Shown here: piece by piece, positions 41,638 through 52,015 of the stretch | Layout of the letters: each line of letters opens with the position of its first letter | How positions within the stretch are numbered: the stretch's first letter is position 1 | Assembly: GCA_016866305.1 (NCBI GenBank) | Contig: VGMX01000004.1 | Coordinates: 1-64,000, forward strand | Length of the DNA stretch: 64,000 nt | Source: Chlorobiota bacterium | Lineage (GTDB): Bacteria > Bacteroidota > Chlorobiia > Chlorobiales > Chlorobiaceae | Direction of reading: 5' to 3' | Made by a program: the position numbers and the translations under genes | The notes under the pieces: generated by a model | The model's input: the letters and a program-made list of their open reading frames with translations, nothing else | What the model was told of the DNA's origin: nothing | Databases searched by the model: none

Positions 41638-41739
41638 TCACGAATCGTACCGATCCTTGAAAAGCAGTCGCCAAAACACCCTCAGCCAGATCAGGACGAA
41701 AAGGATGACTCCCCCGATAACAAACTGCTGATAATGCAT
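41638..41739 (-). CDS. Possible small membrane protein (33 residues)
   Basis: The minus strand between aspS and bchR encodes MHYQQFVIGGVILFVLIWL followed by RVFWRLLFKDRYDS and a TGA. One membrane span (FVIGGVILFVLIWLRVFW) with a basic tail is a typical small-membrane-protein layout. A weak GGATG lies upstream. It is the only sensible gene-like signal in the 41550-41920 gap. Such short frames arise by chance, so confidence is limited. Confidence 0.35.
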   Translation of the reverse strand: MHYQQFVIGGVILFVLIWLRVFWRLLFKDRYDS

Positions 41740-41920
41740 GACAATTCATCCGTTATTGCCCGATTAAAAAATGCAAGCAAAAAATTAATAAAAATAGCGT
41801 ATTTTTTCAACAGCAAGAGGTTCTGAAGCCCCTTTTTTCTTTTGATCTCCAGCCGTCAGTATTCTTCGTCTTCCGACTCACCGGTCACCGTTAACGGCCA
41901 ACGATCATCCGGCCTTCTGT

Positions 41921-43732
41921 TTACTGTTTGGCAGGCGGCAGTTCGATCTTCAGGCAGAGCTCCTTCAACTGCTGCCCCATGACTTCCGAGGGTGCCGACA
42001 TCATGAGATCCTGGGCCTGCTGGTTCATGGGGAAAGCGATTACCTCGCGGATATTCTGCTCGTCTCGAAGGATCATGACAAGACGGTCGAGGCCGGGAGC
42101 GATTCCTCCGTGCGGTGGAGCGCCAAGCTTGAATGCGTCGATCATGTGGCCGAAACGCTGGTCAACCTCCTCCTTCGTGTACCCGGCAATTTCGAAGGCG
42201 CGGTACATGATGTCGGGCCGGTGGTTGCGGATCGCACCGCTGGAAAGCTCGATGCCGTTGCAGACGATATCATACTGGTAGGCCAGAATGTCAAGAGGCT
42301 GCATGGTGTCGAGCGCCTCCATCTCGCCTTGCGGCATGGAGAACGGATTGTGCGAGAAGTCGATCTTTTTTGCCTCCTCGTTGTACTCGTACATGGGAAA
42401 GTCAACAATCCAGCAGAAGGAAAGCTCGTCACGGTCGAGTTCGAAAAGATCACCGAACCAGGTGCGCATGCCACCCATGATCTTGCAGGTTGCTTCCCAT
42501 TTTCCCGCACCGAAGAACACCACATCGCCGGTCTCTATGCCGAGTCCGGATTTCAGTCTTTCCATTTCAGCTTCGCCGAGAAACTTCACGACCGGACCTT
42601 TCGGACCCTCCTCTCGGAACTGGATGTAGGCAAGACCCGCCGAACCGAGCTCGCGGGCGCGTTTCTCTGCCTTGTCGTAGAAAAGCCGTGATTCGTTACC
42701 GCGCCCTTTGAGCACAAGCGCCTTGACGCAAGACCCCTCTTTGGTGTTCGAGGCGAACACCTTGAATGATGAATCCACGAAAAGTGACGTAACGTCCCGG
42801 ATTTCAAGAGGAATGCGAAGGTCGGGCTTGTCGCTGCCGAAACGGTTCATGACATCCTTGTAACTGATGCGCGGGAACGGATACTGTGTGATCCTTTTTT
42901 TCGACATGGATTCGGTGAGGTGACGGAACATGCCTTCGAGAATCACGAACAGATCGTCCTGCTCGATGAAGGCCATCTCCATATCGATCTGGTAGAACTC
43001 GCCGGGACTGCGGTCGGCTCTGGCATCCTCGTCCCTGAAGCAGGGTGCTATCTGGAAATAGCGGGGAAAACCCGCAACCATGAGCAACTGCTTGAACTGC
43101 TGGGGTGCCTGGGGCAGGGCGTAGAACTTGCCGGGATGCAGTCGGCTCGGCACCAGGAAGTCGCGCGCGCCCTCGGGAGAACTCGAGGTAAGAATGGGCG
43201 TCTGGATCTCGATGAAACCCCGCTCGACGAGATAGCTGCGCACTTCGGCGGTGAGCCTGCTGCGGAAAATGATGTTCTCGTGAAGTTTTTCGCGGCGCAG
43301 ATCGATGAAGCGATACTTCAGACGAAGCTCCTCGGATGTCTGCACCTCGTCGGCTACCGGAAAGGGCAGCGGATGGGCAGCGCTTTCCACATTGACCGAA
43401 CGCACCACCACTTCGATTTCTCCTGAAGAAAGGCGGGGATTGACGGTTTCGGGGCTGCGTTTGACCACCACGCCTTCAACCGTGATCACCGACTCGGAAT
43501 GGAGGTGCTCGACGGCCCTGAAAAGTTCGTGCTGTTCGGGCTGTATGACGAGTTGGCAGATGCCGGTATGGTCCCTGAGATCGATGAAGATAAGTCCGCC
43601 GTGGTCACGCTTGCGATGAACCCAGCCCCCGAGCCGGACGGAATGGCTTTCAGCGTCCGGACCAAGCAGCCCGCAATAATCCGTTCGAAACCTGTTCTGA
43701 AGAGTGACCGCACCTGCTGCAGCTCTATGCAT
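41921..43732 (-). CDS. aspS: Aspartyl-tRNA synthetase
   Basis: 603 residues of the bacterial-type class II synthetase, with the anticodon-binding OB domain ([25 protein letters not shown]), the motif 2 region [23 protein letters not shown] and motif 3 [13 protein letters not shown], plus the GAD insertion. It attaches Asp to tRNA-Asp; a bacterium with an AspRS of this type and no AsnRS may also charge tRNA-Asn, which is not decidable here. It starts 98 bases after dnaX on the same strand, with GGAAAAAG as ribosome site. Confidence 0.96.
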   Translation of the reverse strand: MHRAAAGAVTLQNRFRTDYCGLLGPDAESHSVRLGGWVHRKRDHGGLIFIDLRDHTGICQLVIQPEQHELFRAVEHLHSESVITVEGVVVKRSPETVNPRLSSGEIEVVVRSVNVESAAHPLPFPVADEVQTSEELRLKYRFIDLRREKLHENIIFRSRLTAEVRSYLVERGFIEIQTPILTSSSPEGARDFLVPSRLHPGKFYALPQAPQQFKQLLMVAGFPRYFQIAPCFRDEDARADRSPGEFYQIDMEMAFIEQDDLFVILEGMFRHLTESMSKKRITQYPFPRISYKDVMNRFGSDKPDLRIPLEIRDVTSLFVDSSFKVFASNTKEGSCVKALVLKGRGNESRLFYDKAEKRARELGSAGLAYIQFREEGPKGPVVKFLGEAEMERLKSGLGIETGDVVFFGAGKWEATCKIMGGMRTWFGDLFELDRDELSFCWIVDFPMYEYNEEAKKIDFSHNPFSMPQGEMEALDTMQPLDILAYQYDIVCNGIELSSGAIRNHRPDIMYRAFEIAGYTKEEVDQRFGHMIDAFKLGAPPHGGIAPGLDRLVMILRDEQNIREVIAFPMNQQAQDLMMSAPSEVMGQQLKELCLKIELPPAKQ

Positions 43733-43830
43733 ATCTTTTTCCGTTCTTGTATTATGGTGATAGTGTTGTAACCCGAAAAAGTCTGAATATCGGGAATTTT
43801 TGCTGATTTATAAAACCCTTCAGGCCCGCG

Positions 43831-45602
43831 TCAGTACACCAGTTCCCCTCCGAACTCCCTGATGATGAACTGCACCACGCTGTTGCTCCGGGAAAGTTCG
43901 TCGAAGAGCGTAAAGACGGTTTTCTCTTTCGTGCAGGTGTCCTTTTCCGCGTCGTAGACAAGACGAAGCGCAAGCGGAAGCCGGTAAAAGGCGGCAAGTT
44001 CTTTCTGCAGTGACGGCAGCTCCTGCAACAGCTCCTCGTAGGAGAACTTCCTGCAGCACGAAACCGTGAAAACACCTTTCTCGTTGCAGGATACCGGTTC
44101 ACAGGCGCTCAGATGGGCAGAGAGCACACTGTGATCGGCCCTGGCTATCGCCTCGAGAAACTGGTGCCATTCGACTTTCAGGGACTCGATGTCCGGCAGT
44201 GAATCCGTCAGCTCCGGAGCATCTTCGGCAATTTCACCCGGCACCGGGCTTTTCTGACGGGAAACCGGAGAGAACCCCGAGGCGAACCCGGAAAGCTTTT
44301 TCTGCCAGGAACCGAGATCGATGTCCTGACCGAGCTGTTTGGAAGAGGAAGGAGCCGGAACCGGGGCTTCCGGCTTGGCGGAACCCGCAGATCCGTCCCC
44401 TGGCTTCAGTGGTTCAGTACGGGCTTTTTTTTTTGCTGTACGCCTGAAGCCTGATCGGCGTGCGGCGCTGTTCCTCCGGATGCGATGTCGATAAGCTTCA
44501 GAAGCGCCAGTTCGAAGCGGAAACGGTACTCGAACTGGAATTTCAGCTCCCTGGAGGTCAACAGCAACAAATCGATCATCTGCATGAGCGCAAGGGGAGA
44601 AAATTTCAGCGCATCGCGCTGATAACGTTCCCGGACCGCTTCAGGCCGCTCGACAAGCCTCGGCGAACGCAGGTTCTGCACCATGAGGATATTGCGCATA
44701 TGCTCGACGAGCTTTTCAAGAAAGTCCTGCTCGTCATAGCCGTTCTGGATGACGAACTGGGCGATGTCGATCATGGCGGCGGGGTTCCGATCCAGAACGG
44801 CATCGGTTACCGCAAAAAAATGATCGTCGTCAAGATAGTTGAGCAATTCGGCAACCTTTGCGTAACTGATGACTCCGCCGTTTTCATGATCAGCCGAAAA
44901 GGCGATCACCTGGTCGAGAATGCTCTGCGCATCACGCATCGACCCGTATGCCTTGCGGCCGACCAGCTGCAGCGCATCGGATTCGACGTCGATACCTTCC
45001 GCATCGCAGATCATCTGCAGTTGACGCTGTATCTCCCCGAGAGGGATGCGCTTGAAATTGAAGCGCTGGCAGCGGGATGCGATGGTCGCCGGAATCTTGT
45101 GGAGTTCAGTAGTGGCGAAAATGAAAATCGCGTGTGGCGGCGGCTCTTCGAGCGTTTTCAGAAAGGCGTTGAAAGCAGCAATGGAAAGCATGTGCACCTC
45201 ATCGATGATGTACACCCGGTAACGTCCCTTCTGCGGACCGTAGCGGACATTGTCGCGGAGCATGCGAATGTCCTCGACGCTGTTGTTCGAGGCCGCATCG
45301 AACTCGGCGATGTTCAGGCTGGTCCCCGCGTCGAAATCCCGGCAACTCTCGCACTCACCGCACGGTTCGGTAACGGTTTTCAGATATTCCGCATCCTCGA
45401 TGATTTTCTGGCAGTTCACCGCCTTGGCAAACACCCTGGCCGCCGTGGTCTTGCCGACTCCCCGCAAACCTGAAAATATGTAGCCGTGGCCGAGCCGCTG
45501 CATGCGCAGCGAATTCTGGATCGTCCGGGTAATATGCTCCTGTGCGGTAATATCGGCAAAGGTTTTCGGACGGTATTTCCTTGCTATGACCTGATAACTC
45601 AT
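43831..45602 (-). CDS. dnaX: DNA polymerase III subunits gamma/tau (programmed frameshift)
   Basis: The zero frame from MSYQVIARKYRPKTF (45602) carries the clamp-loader ATPase: Walker A GLRGVGKTT, zinc-binding cysteines CGECESC, Walker B YIIDEVHMLS and SRCQRFNF sensor region, and stops at 44406 after QQKKKPVLNH (398 residues, gamma-like). On the coding strand a run of ten A (44425-44434) precedes this stop. A -1 slip gives QQKKKARTEPLKPGDG and continues to 43831 (about 590 residues, tau-like) with the C-terminal tau region ending FIIREFGGELVY. The start ATG overlaps the stop of the upstream yihY gene (ATGA). Confidence 0.92.
44425..44434 (-). promoter_or_regulatory. A10 slippery site in dnaX
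   Basis: Ten A residues on the coding strand, CAG-CAA-AAA-AAA-AAG, fit both ribosomal -1 frameshifting (A-AAA-AAG, as in Escherichia coli dnaX) and transcriptional slippage (as in Thermus dnaX). The downstream frame is open for about 190 codons and reads as tau protein. No pseudoknot was identified by eye. Confidence 0.75.
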
Positions 45603-46846
45603 GCTCTCCCTGTAAATGAATCCTGTAAGAGTGCGGCAACCGGCAAGCCCATCCTTTCCTTCATGCACGCCGTAACCGAATCCTCGATTGCGGCAAGCGG
45701 CCCGATTTCGTTTTCGCCGTTGCCCGGATGCGCTTCATGCTCAGCCATATCCCCCGGCATCCTGCTGTACAGATCGAAAAGGGTTGTTCCGTAGAGATCG
45801 ATACTGACGGCAAGCTCACCGGCAGCAGTCTCGTGCACCACGCCCTTTTCAAGCAGCAACGCGATCATCCGGGCATCTCTTCCGTGCTCTCCCCGAACCC
45901 TTAGCGGTGAACCGCCGAGCTGCGCCTGCCATATCCTTCCCAGCACCGAAAGGAGGGGTTCAAGCCCCTGAAGCGTTTTTTTCGGCGACTGCTCAACCGG
46001 GCCGGAGCCCACTGCGCCGAGACTGAAGACCAGCTCCGCACCGGTCAGTACGACAAGCCATCCGAGATAAATCCAGAAAAACAGCATCGGAACGGCCGAA
46101 AGCGCACCATAGATATGCTCAAATGTAGCAAAGCGGCTGACATAAAACACAAACCATTTTTTGGAAAGTTCAAAAAGTGCTGCCGCCACGAATGCGCCGC
46201 TCAAGGCATGCAAAAACCTCACCCTCCGGTTAGGCACCAGTACATAGAGCAGAAAAAAGGCGGCGAGCGAATTCAGAAACGGGAGAAAGGAGATCAGCCG
46301 CATCTTCATCTCCAGCAGGGGGCCTTCCGTGAAAACGGTATACCATACGTACGAGCTTGCCGCGAGACTGCCCCCGATAAGCACGGGACCAAGCGTCAGC
46401 ACTGTCCAGTAAAGTGTGAAGGCCTGCATGGGCTTTCTCGGTGTGCGAACCTTCCAGATTGCGTTGAAAACGCTGTCGATGGTAGAGATAAGGGAAAGTG
46501 CGATAATAAAGAGCAGTACACCGCCGACAAAAGGCACCGTGGAGGTTTTTCCGATAAACTCCCCGATATAGCTCCTGAACAGCTCAACCGACGAAGGCAT
46601 GAAATTCTGCAGGATAAACTCTTCGACATAACGATTGAGTCTTGCGAAAAACGGAAACACTCCGAGCACGGAAAGGGTGACCGCAAGAAACGGCACGAGT
46701 GAGAGCAGCGTCTGAAAGGCAAGCGATCCCGCACTGAGAAAAACCCGGTCGTGAAGCAGGTTTTTCCAGAAAAACGGCAGTACACGCAGAAAATAAACCG
46801 GAATGCCCTCGGGTCTCCATTGCAAGGAAGCTGGACGTTGTATCAT
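45599..46846 (-). CDS. YihY/BrkB-type inner membrane protein
   Basis: About 415 residues from MIQRPASLQWRPEG, chosen for the AAAAGGAAAAA ribosome site just upstream; the longer start at 46903 has none. Six or so membrane segments and the family blocks SLAFQTLLSLVPFLAVTLSV, FIGKTSTVPFVGG and SAVPMLFFWIYLGWLVVLTGAE are present. Long annotated as ribonuclease BN, the family is now considered a membrane protein of unclear function. The C-terminal 130 residues are cytosolic and acidic. The stop overlaps the dnaX ATG. Confidence 0.88.
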   Translation of the reverse strand: MIQRPASLQWRPEGIPVYFLRVLPFFWKNLLHDRVFLSAGSLAFQTLLSLVPFLAVTLSVLGVFPFFARLNRYVEEFILQNFMPSSVELFRSYIGEFIGKTSTVPFVGGVLLFIIALSLISTIDSVFNAIWKVRTPRKPMQAFTLYWTVLTLGPVLIGGSLAASSYVWYTVFTEGPLLEMKMRLISFLPFLNSLAAFFLLYVLVPNRRVRFLHALSGAFVAAALFELSKKWFVFYVSRFATFEHIYGALSAVPMLFFWIYLGWLVVLTGAELVFSLGAVGSGPVEQSPKKTLQGLEPLLSVLGRIWQAQLGGSPLRVRGEHGRDARMIALLLEKGVVHETAAGELAVSIDLYGTTLFDLYSRMPGDMAEHEAHPGNGENEIGPLAAIEDSVTACMKERMGLPVAALLQDSFTGRA

Positions 46847-46899
46847 GGTTTTTCCTTTTGATATCACAGCCGGGCGCCAGAGGATACGCCGGGCTGTTT

Positions 46900-48306
46900 T
46901 CATTCACTGCAGAGCGCTTCAGGCAGGTGTTGCGAACGAACCCGAAGCATCAGCACAAGGCCGATTCCAAAAAAAGCAAGCAGCGAGGAAAGCGCAACTT
47001 TCTGGCTGGCAGACTGTACTGATATCATGCCGAACACCAGGGGGCCGACTATTGCCGAAGCTTTTCCGAAGGTCCCGTCATAAAAACCGAAAAACTCCGC
47101 AACATGTTCACGAGGAGTGAGTTTGGCCATCATGGAGCGCGAAGCCGCCTGCGAGGAACCCATAGCCATGCCGGCAAGCATTCCGGCAGGGAAAAACAGT
47201 TCCTTGCTGTCGGCAAAAACCGCAGCCAGCACCACCACGAACCAGATCATGAGCGTAAAGACGATGGTGCGTTTCGGCCCTATGCGGTCGGTGATGAAGC
47301 CGAAAAGAACCGAACCGGCAATCGCGGTGGTCTGCACCAGCATGAAAAACACGATAAGCTCCCCGGTCGTAAAACCGAAGGTATTCTGGGCGTAGATCGA
47401 AGAGAATGCGATGACCGTAAGTATGGCGTCATTGTAAAAGAAATAGGCGAGCAGAAATCGTGCGAGATCGGGATAACTCATGATGTGACGGACGGTATGC
47501 GTCACCTCCCTGATGGAGCGCACCACGAGCGGCAGTGAAATCGCCCTGCCGTCCCGTTTCCTGTCGTCCCTGAGAACAAGGAAAAGCGGAAGCGAGAAAA
47601 CAGCAAAAAAAAGTGCGGTCACAAAAAAACCCGTCTGCACATTGAGGGCGTTTTCAGGAACGATGCCGCCACCGAGCAGCGGCCTCATGAGCAGCAGGAT
47701 AGAAAGCGAACCGAGATACCCCATGGCGAAGCCGTAGCCGGAAACCCTGCCGATGCTCTTTTCCGACGTTATCTCCTTCAGGTACGAGTCATAAAAAACC
47801 AGGCCGCCCTCGAAGCCCATGTTGGCGAGCACAAAAAGGATAATCGCTGATACAGCCATGCCAGGGCCCGAAAAACCCAGCAGAACGGTGGCAAGCACCG
47901 AGAGCATGGTAAAAAAAAACAGATACCGCTTCCGCATTCCGGTGTAATCGGATGCGGCGCCGAGCACCGGAGAGACAACGGCAACGAGCAGCATGGAAAG
48001 ACTCACACCGGCCCCCCACAGTACATCGCCTGAGGGATCGCCGCCGCAGATCACGTTCTTGAAATAGAGGGGAAATGCGAACGTCACCATCATGACGCTG
48101 AACGAGGTGTTGGCAAAATCGAAAAAGAGCCATGAAATCACCTTGCCGACCCCCCTGTTACCGCCCGGCTCCTGCGGATTGGCGCAGATGGAGGAATCCC
48201 GGCACTGCAGTGTTGCATCCGCGACCTTACTTCCGGGCGGTTCCTCCCGTCCGGAATCGAACCGCTCACGTCGCCGGGAAGCGGAGTCGGCATGTTTGCG
48301 GATCAT
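46900..48306 (-). CDS. UMF1-type MFS transporter
   Basis: 468 residues with about 12 hydrophobic segments. After an unusual 55-residue charged N-terminal region comes VISWLFFDFANTSFSVMMVTF, the conserved UMF1/Atg22-like start, then VVSPVLGAASDYTGMRKRYLFFF, the MFS loop between helices 2 and 3, and FDGGLVFYDSYLKEI-like block FEGGLVFYDSYLKEI. Substrate unknown. The real start may be further in. It lies 20 bases after purQ. Confidence 0.85.
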   Translation of the reverse strand: MIRKHADSASRRRERFDSGREEPPGSKVADATLQCRDSSICANPQEPGGNRGVGKVISWLFFDFANTSFSVMMVTFAFPLYFKNVICGGDPSGDVLWGAGVSLSMLLVAVVSPVLGAASDYTGMRKRYLFFFTMLSVLATVLLGFSGPGMAVSAIILFVLANMGFEGGLVFYDSYLKEITSEKSIGRVSGYGFAMGYLGSLSILLLMRPLLGGGIVPENALNVQTGFFVTALFFAVFSLPLFLVLRDDRKRDGRAISLPLVVRSIREVTHTVRHIMSYPDLARFLLAYFFYNDAILTVIAFSSIYAQNTFGFTTGELIVFFMLVQTTAIAGSVLFGFITDRIGPKRTIVFTLMIWFVVVLAAVFADSKELFFPAGMLAGMAMGSSQAASRSMMAKLTPREHVAEFFGFYDGTFGKASAIVGPLVFGMISVQSASQKVALSSLLAFFGIGLVLMLRVRSQHLPEALCSE

Positions 48307-48326
48307 GGAAACACGGGATTACACCG

Positions 48327-49034
48327 TTACGCTCTTCCGACGATGTATTCGAACACCGACTCGAACAGCCTCCGCCCGTCATCCGATCCGAGCAGCAACT
48401 CACTGGCCCTTTCGGGATGCGGCATGAGACCGAGAACGTTGCCTTCCCGGTTGACGATGCCTGCAATGTTGCCGACCGATCCGTTGGGGTTCGATTCAGG
48501 TGTCACCATCCCTTGCGGATCACAGTAGCGGAAGACAATCCGGTTCTGTTCCTCGAGCCGTCCGATCACCTCAGGAGGTGCGAAATAGTTGCCCTCACCG
48601 TGAGCGATGGGAATGGAGAGCACCTCGTGCCGCGCATAGCGGGAAGTGAAGATGGTGGAGGCGTTCTCCACCCTGATGGAGGTGCCGGAACAGATGAATT
48701 TCTTGTCACGGTTGCGGGAAAGGGCTCCTTCAAGCAGACCGCTTTCAAGCAGCACCTGGAAACCGTTGCAGATTCCAAGCACCGGATATCCCTTGCGTGC
48801 AAACTCGATCACCTCCTTCATGATCGGGGAAAAACGTGCGATCGCTCCCGCCCGCAGATAATCTCCATAGGAAAATCCACCGGGAAGAATAATCAGATCG
48901 GCGTCCTGCAGGTCATGGTCATTGTGCCAGAGCATCACCGGCCTGAGACCGGGAAACGATGCCAAGGCATTTTCGGTATCGTGATCACAGTTGGAACCGG
49001 GAAAAACAACCACTCCGGCTGTAATATCGGCCAT
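48327..49034 (-). CDS. purQ: Phosphoribosylformylglycinamidine synthase, glutaminase subunit
   Basis: 235 residues of PurQ: a class I glutamine amidotransferase with the nucleophile Cys in GICNGFQVL, the N-terminal [14 protein letters not shown] and HPE-containing MPHPERASE near the C-terminus. It feeds ammonia to PurL for the fourth step of purine synthesis. It follows purS after 12 bases; purL is not in the window. Confidence 0.94.
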   Translation of the reverse strand: MADITAGVVVFPGSNCDHDTENALASFPGLRPVMLWHNDHDLQDADLIILPGGFSYGDYLRAGAIARFSPIMKEVIEFARKGYPVLGICNGFQVLLESGLLEGALSRNRDKKFICSGTSIRVENASTIFTSRYARHEVLSIPIAHGEGNYFAPPEVIGRLEEQNRIVFRYCDPQGMVTPESNPNGSVGNIAGIVNREGNVLGLMPHPERASELLLGSDDGRRLFESVFEYIVGRA

Positions 49035-49046
49035 AATCGGATTCGT

Positions 49047-49301
49047 TTAATTGACTTGTTCCAGCTCGAAGGTATAATTCTCCATGACGGGATTCGAGAG
49101 AAGTTTCTGGCAGATTTCATTGCATATCCGTTCGGCTTCACCAAGGCTTGTCTCATTGATGCCCACTTCGATGTATTTACCGATTCTTGCGGAGTCAACG
49201 GTGGTGTATCCCAGATTTTTCAGGGCATGCTCTACAGCTTTTCCCTGCACGTCGAGAATGGACTGGCGAAGGGTAACCTTTATTTTAGCGTTGTATGGCA
49301 T
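49047..49301 (-). CDS. purS: Phosphoribosylformylglycinamidine synthase subunit PurS
   Basis: 84 residues of PurS, the small bridging subunit of the PurLQS complex: YNAKIKVTLRQSILDVQGKAVEHALKNLGY is the typical start, with RIGKYIEV in the middle. It is followed by purQ, its usual partner. Confidence 0.9.
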   Translation of the reverse strand: MPYNAKIKVTLRQSILDVQGKAVEHALKNLGYTTVDSARIGKYIEVGINETSLGEAERICNEICQKLLSNPVMENYTFELEQVN

Positions 49302-49328
49302 TGTGCTTGCAGGATAGAGTGAAAGAAA

Positions 49329-50129
49329 TCAAATCTGCCACTGCCGGATCCACAGACCGAGCGAGCGGATAACCCCGAGCAGAATATACAATAACATGGC
49401 AAGAAAAAAAGCCTTCGCGTGGAACAGCAGCACAGAGAACATCGCCACTACATAAAGGGTGACCTGGACCGGCTGCCGCCTGAACGAGTCATGCGTCGGC
49501 TTCGGCAGGGCATCGTAGTTCACCTTGCTGACCATCAGCAGGGAAAGGCCTCCCGAAAGCCACCCGAGCACCTGCTGCAGCGACTGCGCCGAAAGAAACG
49601 GCTCGGCAAGCATCCAGAGCACGAATCCCGCGATGGTAAGCGCCTGGGCAGGAGAAGGGAGTCCTGAAAACGAATCCTTGTTGTACCCGATCAGGGAGAT
49701 ATTGAACCGGGCAAGCCTCAGGCCGCTGCCGACCATGACGAGGGAGCTCAGAAAAATACCGGTATTGAGCGGCAAGGCCTCCAGAGCGAACCGGTAAACG
49801 AGATATGCCGGAGCCGCTCCGAAAGAGACCAGATCGGAAAGGGAGTCGAGTTCAATGCCGAAATCCGAGATTCCGTTGGTGACCCTGGCAATAAAACCGT
49901 CGATAGTGTCGAAAAAAGCCGCGAAGATGATGAACCAGCAAGCGGCGGCAAAGGATCCCTGCCCCGCCATGACGATGGAGATGTAGCCGCAAACCATGTT
50001 CATGACGGTGAAAACCGAAGGCACAAAAGAGCGGGAAACAAAAGGGAGCAGCCTCAGGCGCCCGTCCGGATCGGTCCGGAATACGGGCGGATACCGTTTG
50101 CGGGAACTCTGTTTTTCAACGTCTGCCAT
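49329..50129 (-). CDS. pssA: CDP-diacylglycerol-serine O-phosphatidyltransferase
   Basis: 266 residues of a CDP-alcohol phosphatidyltransferase with several membrane segments. The catalytic signature D-(x)2-DG-(x)2-AR-(x)8-G-(x)3-D-(x)3-D is present as DTIDGFIARVTNGISDFGIELDSLSD. It makes phosphatidylserine on the way to phosphatidylethanolamine. It starts the purS-purQ run, with a 27-base gap. A decarboxylase (psd) is not visible in the window. Confidence 0.9.
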   Translation of the reverse strand: MADVEKQSSRKRYPPVFRTDPDGRLRLLPFVSRSFVPSVFTVMNMVCGYISIVMAGQGSFAAACWFIIFAAFFDTIDGFIARVTNGISDFGIELDSLSDLVSFGAAPAYLVYRFALEALPLNTGIFLSSLVMVGSGLRLARFNISLIGYNKDSFSGLPSPAQALTIAGFVLWMLAEPFLSAQSLQQVLGWLSGGLSLLMVSKVNYDALPKPTHDSFRRQPVQVTLYVVAMFSVLLFHAKAFFLAMLLYILLGVIRSLGLWIRQWQI

Positions 50130-50298
50130 AAAGTATTGGAGTGGTAGCCAACAGCTTTGCTGCGGGGATAACCGGCCTTTTCCTCGAGTAAGGCCTGTTG
50201 ATAAAATTCGATTTTAAAGGTACGATCTTTCGGTCAGCTTTGAAAGTCTTATGCACAGCCGGAAGGGCACTCAACAACTCCCTCAGAAAGTGCTCCCT

Positions 50299-51132
50299 TC
50301 AATAACTTTCGTCAACCGAGGGAAAGCTCTTCGATTTGACGTCATCGACATACTGCCGGACAGCGTTCTCGATAAGCGCGCCGAGATCGGCGTAACGCCG
50401 CACGAAACGGGGATGAAACTCCCTGTTGAGACCAAGAATGTCGTTGATAACGAGAACCTGTCCGTCACAGGAGAGGCCTGCGCCGATTCCGATGGTGGGA
50501 ATGCTCAGCTGGCTGGTAACGGTTTGGGCAAGTTGCGAGGGGATTTTCTCAAGCACGATGGCGAAAGCCCCCGCCTCCTCGATCAGACGGGCGTCCTCGA
50601 TCAGCTGTTCGGCTTCATGCTCTTCCTCGGCGCGCACCTTGTAGCTGCCGTACTTGTAGATCGATTGCGGCATGAGACCGAGATGACCCATGACCGGAAT
50701 ACCGACGTCGGTGATGCGCTTGACGGTTTCGGCTATGACCTTGCCCCCTTCGAGCTTGACGGCGTCGCATTCGTGCTCCTTCATGATCTTTCCGGCATTG
50801 CGAAGCGCTTCCTCGCCCGAAAGCTGATAACTCATGAAAGGCATGTCGATAACCACCATGGCGCGGCTTGTTTCAGCCTGAACCCCCCTGACCACCGCTT
50901 TGGCATGGTAGATCATCTCGTCGATGGTGATCGGAAGTGTGGTATTGTGGCCGGAAAACACGTTGCTCGCCGAATCGCCGACAAGAATGACATCCACTCC
51001 CGCTCTGTCGAGGATGCGCGCCATGGTGAAATCGTAGGCCGTCAGCACGGAAATCTTCTCACCCTTCTCTTTCATGTCCAGAAGCCTTCGGGTGGTTACA
51101 TGCGCCGGTTTCTGCTGGTTGCCTCGGTTCAT
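50299..51132 (-). CDS. panB: 3-methyl-2-oxobutanoate hydroxymethyltransferase
   Basis: 277 residues of PanB, which adds the hydroxymethyl group from 5,10-methylene-THF to alpha-ketoisovalerate in pantothenate (CoA) synthesis. Blocks: [28 protein letters not shown], the Mg/substrate region, [11 protein letters not shown] and [10 protein letters not shown] with the catalytic Glu. It lies 15 bases after the lipoyl gene. Confidence 0.95.
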   Translation of the reverse strand: MNRGNQQKPAHVTTRRLLDMKEKGEKISVLTAYDFTMARILDRAGVDVILVGDSASNVFSGHNTTLPITIDEMIYHAKAVVRGVQAETSRAMVVIDMPFMSYQLSGEEALRNAGKIMKEHECDAVKLEGGKVIAETVKRITDVGIPVMGHLGLMPQSIYKYGSYKVRAEEEHEAEQLIEDARLIEEAGAFAIVLEKIPSQLAQTVTSQLSIPTIGIGAGLSCDGQVLVINDILGLNREFHPRFVRRYADLGALIENAVRQYVDDVKSKSFPSVDESY

Positions 51133-51147
51133 TGCATTTCCTTCTGT

Positions 51148-51963
51148 TTAGCTGGTTGATGGCGCCGCCGCTGTTTGCAACAGCGCTTCGAGATCCCCGT
51201 AATCGAGCATGGTCATCCCGATTCCCGACTGCAGGAACGAGGCTTGTCGCATCAGTTCCGCCAGCATGCCGTAGGGGGGAATATAACCCAGAAGTTCCTG
51301 GAGAGAAACTGTTTTTCTTTCCATCTCCACCCGGATTGCCCGATCTTCACTTTCATCCGGGGAAGCGACAAGCCTTGCGATATCCTTGTGCTTGCCGGTA
51401 AGGGGGAGGGAGCCATGCTGCAACAGGATGTTCCGGCTCCGCCGCTGGGCGGACCCGACAAGCTTGCGACCGTTCACCTGCAACTCATAGCGCGCCGAAG
51501 CGGTAAAACAGGTGACCGGCGACCCTTTGCTTCGTGACTCGCCAGGCGTGGAACGACAGAACTCGGAGCGGATGCCAAGCTCCTGCAGCGCGAGCATGAT
51601 CATCTCGTGTACCATGCGGTAGATGAGTGCGTTCCGTTCTTCCGTTTCTGCAAGAAAACTGTAGGTAAACTCATCAGCATGGAACACCGCCCTGCCTCCG
51701 GTAGGCCTCCGGACAACATCGATCCCCTCCTGCCGGCAGCGTTGGCCATCGATAGTGGAAATGTCCTGGTTATAGCCGATCGTTACGGCAAAAGGCTCCC
51801 ACCCGTAAAACCGCCACAAGCAGCTTCCCGCACCGAACCTTCGCTGAAAACGGCCGTCAAGGAACGACTGCATGAGCGCGCGATCGAACGCCATGTTCCA
51901 CTCGCCCGTCCTCAGGCCCGTATCGACTCCGTATACTGTTGAAAACAACCTCTTCACCGGCAA
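51148..51963 (-). CDS. Lipoate/octanoate transferase (LipM-like)
   Basis: 271 residues of the biotin/lipoate A/B ligase fold: AVTIGYNQDISTID, RRPTGGRAVFH and VNGRKLVGSAQRRSRNILLQHG. The conserved LplA lysine is absent (GSAQRR), while a Cys precedes the last block in PVTCFTASARYEL, as in LipM-type octanoyltransferases that move octanoyl from acyl carrier protein. I favour LipM over lipoate ligase on that basis, but it is not proven. It would supply lipoyl groups for the lpd-containing complexes. Confidence 0.7.
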   Translation of the reverse strand: MPVKRLFSTVYGVDTGLRTGEWNMAFDRALMQSFLDGRFQRRFGAGSCLWRFYGWEPFAVTIGYNQDISTIDGQRCRQEGIDVVRRPTGGRAVFHADEFTYSFLAETEERNALIYRMVHEMIMLALQELGIRSEFCRSTPGESRSKGSPVTCFTASARYELQVNGRKLVGSAQRRSRNILLQHGSLPLTGKHKDIARLVASPDESEDRAIRVEMERKTVSLQELLGYIPPYGMLAELMRQASFLQSGIGMTMLDYGDLEALLQTAAAPSTS

Positions 51964-52015
51964 AACCCTTTAAAGCAGGAAGAACATCCCCGCGGCAAAC
52001 GACGGGAGCAGAGCC

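Noticed and set aside
46115-46702. 195-codon plus-strand frame in yihY
   Set aside because: Antisense to a membrane protein gene and very rich in charged residues, as expected for a shadow.
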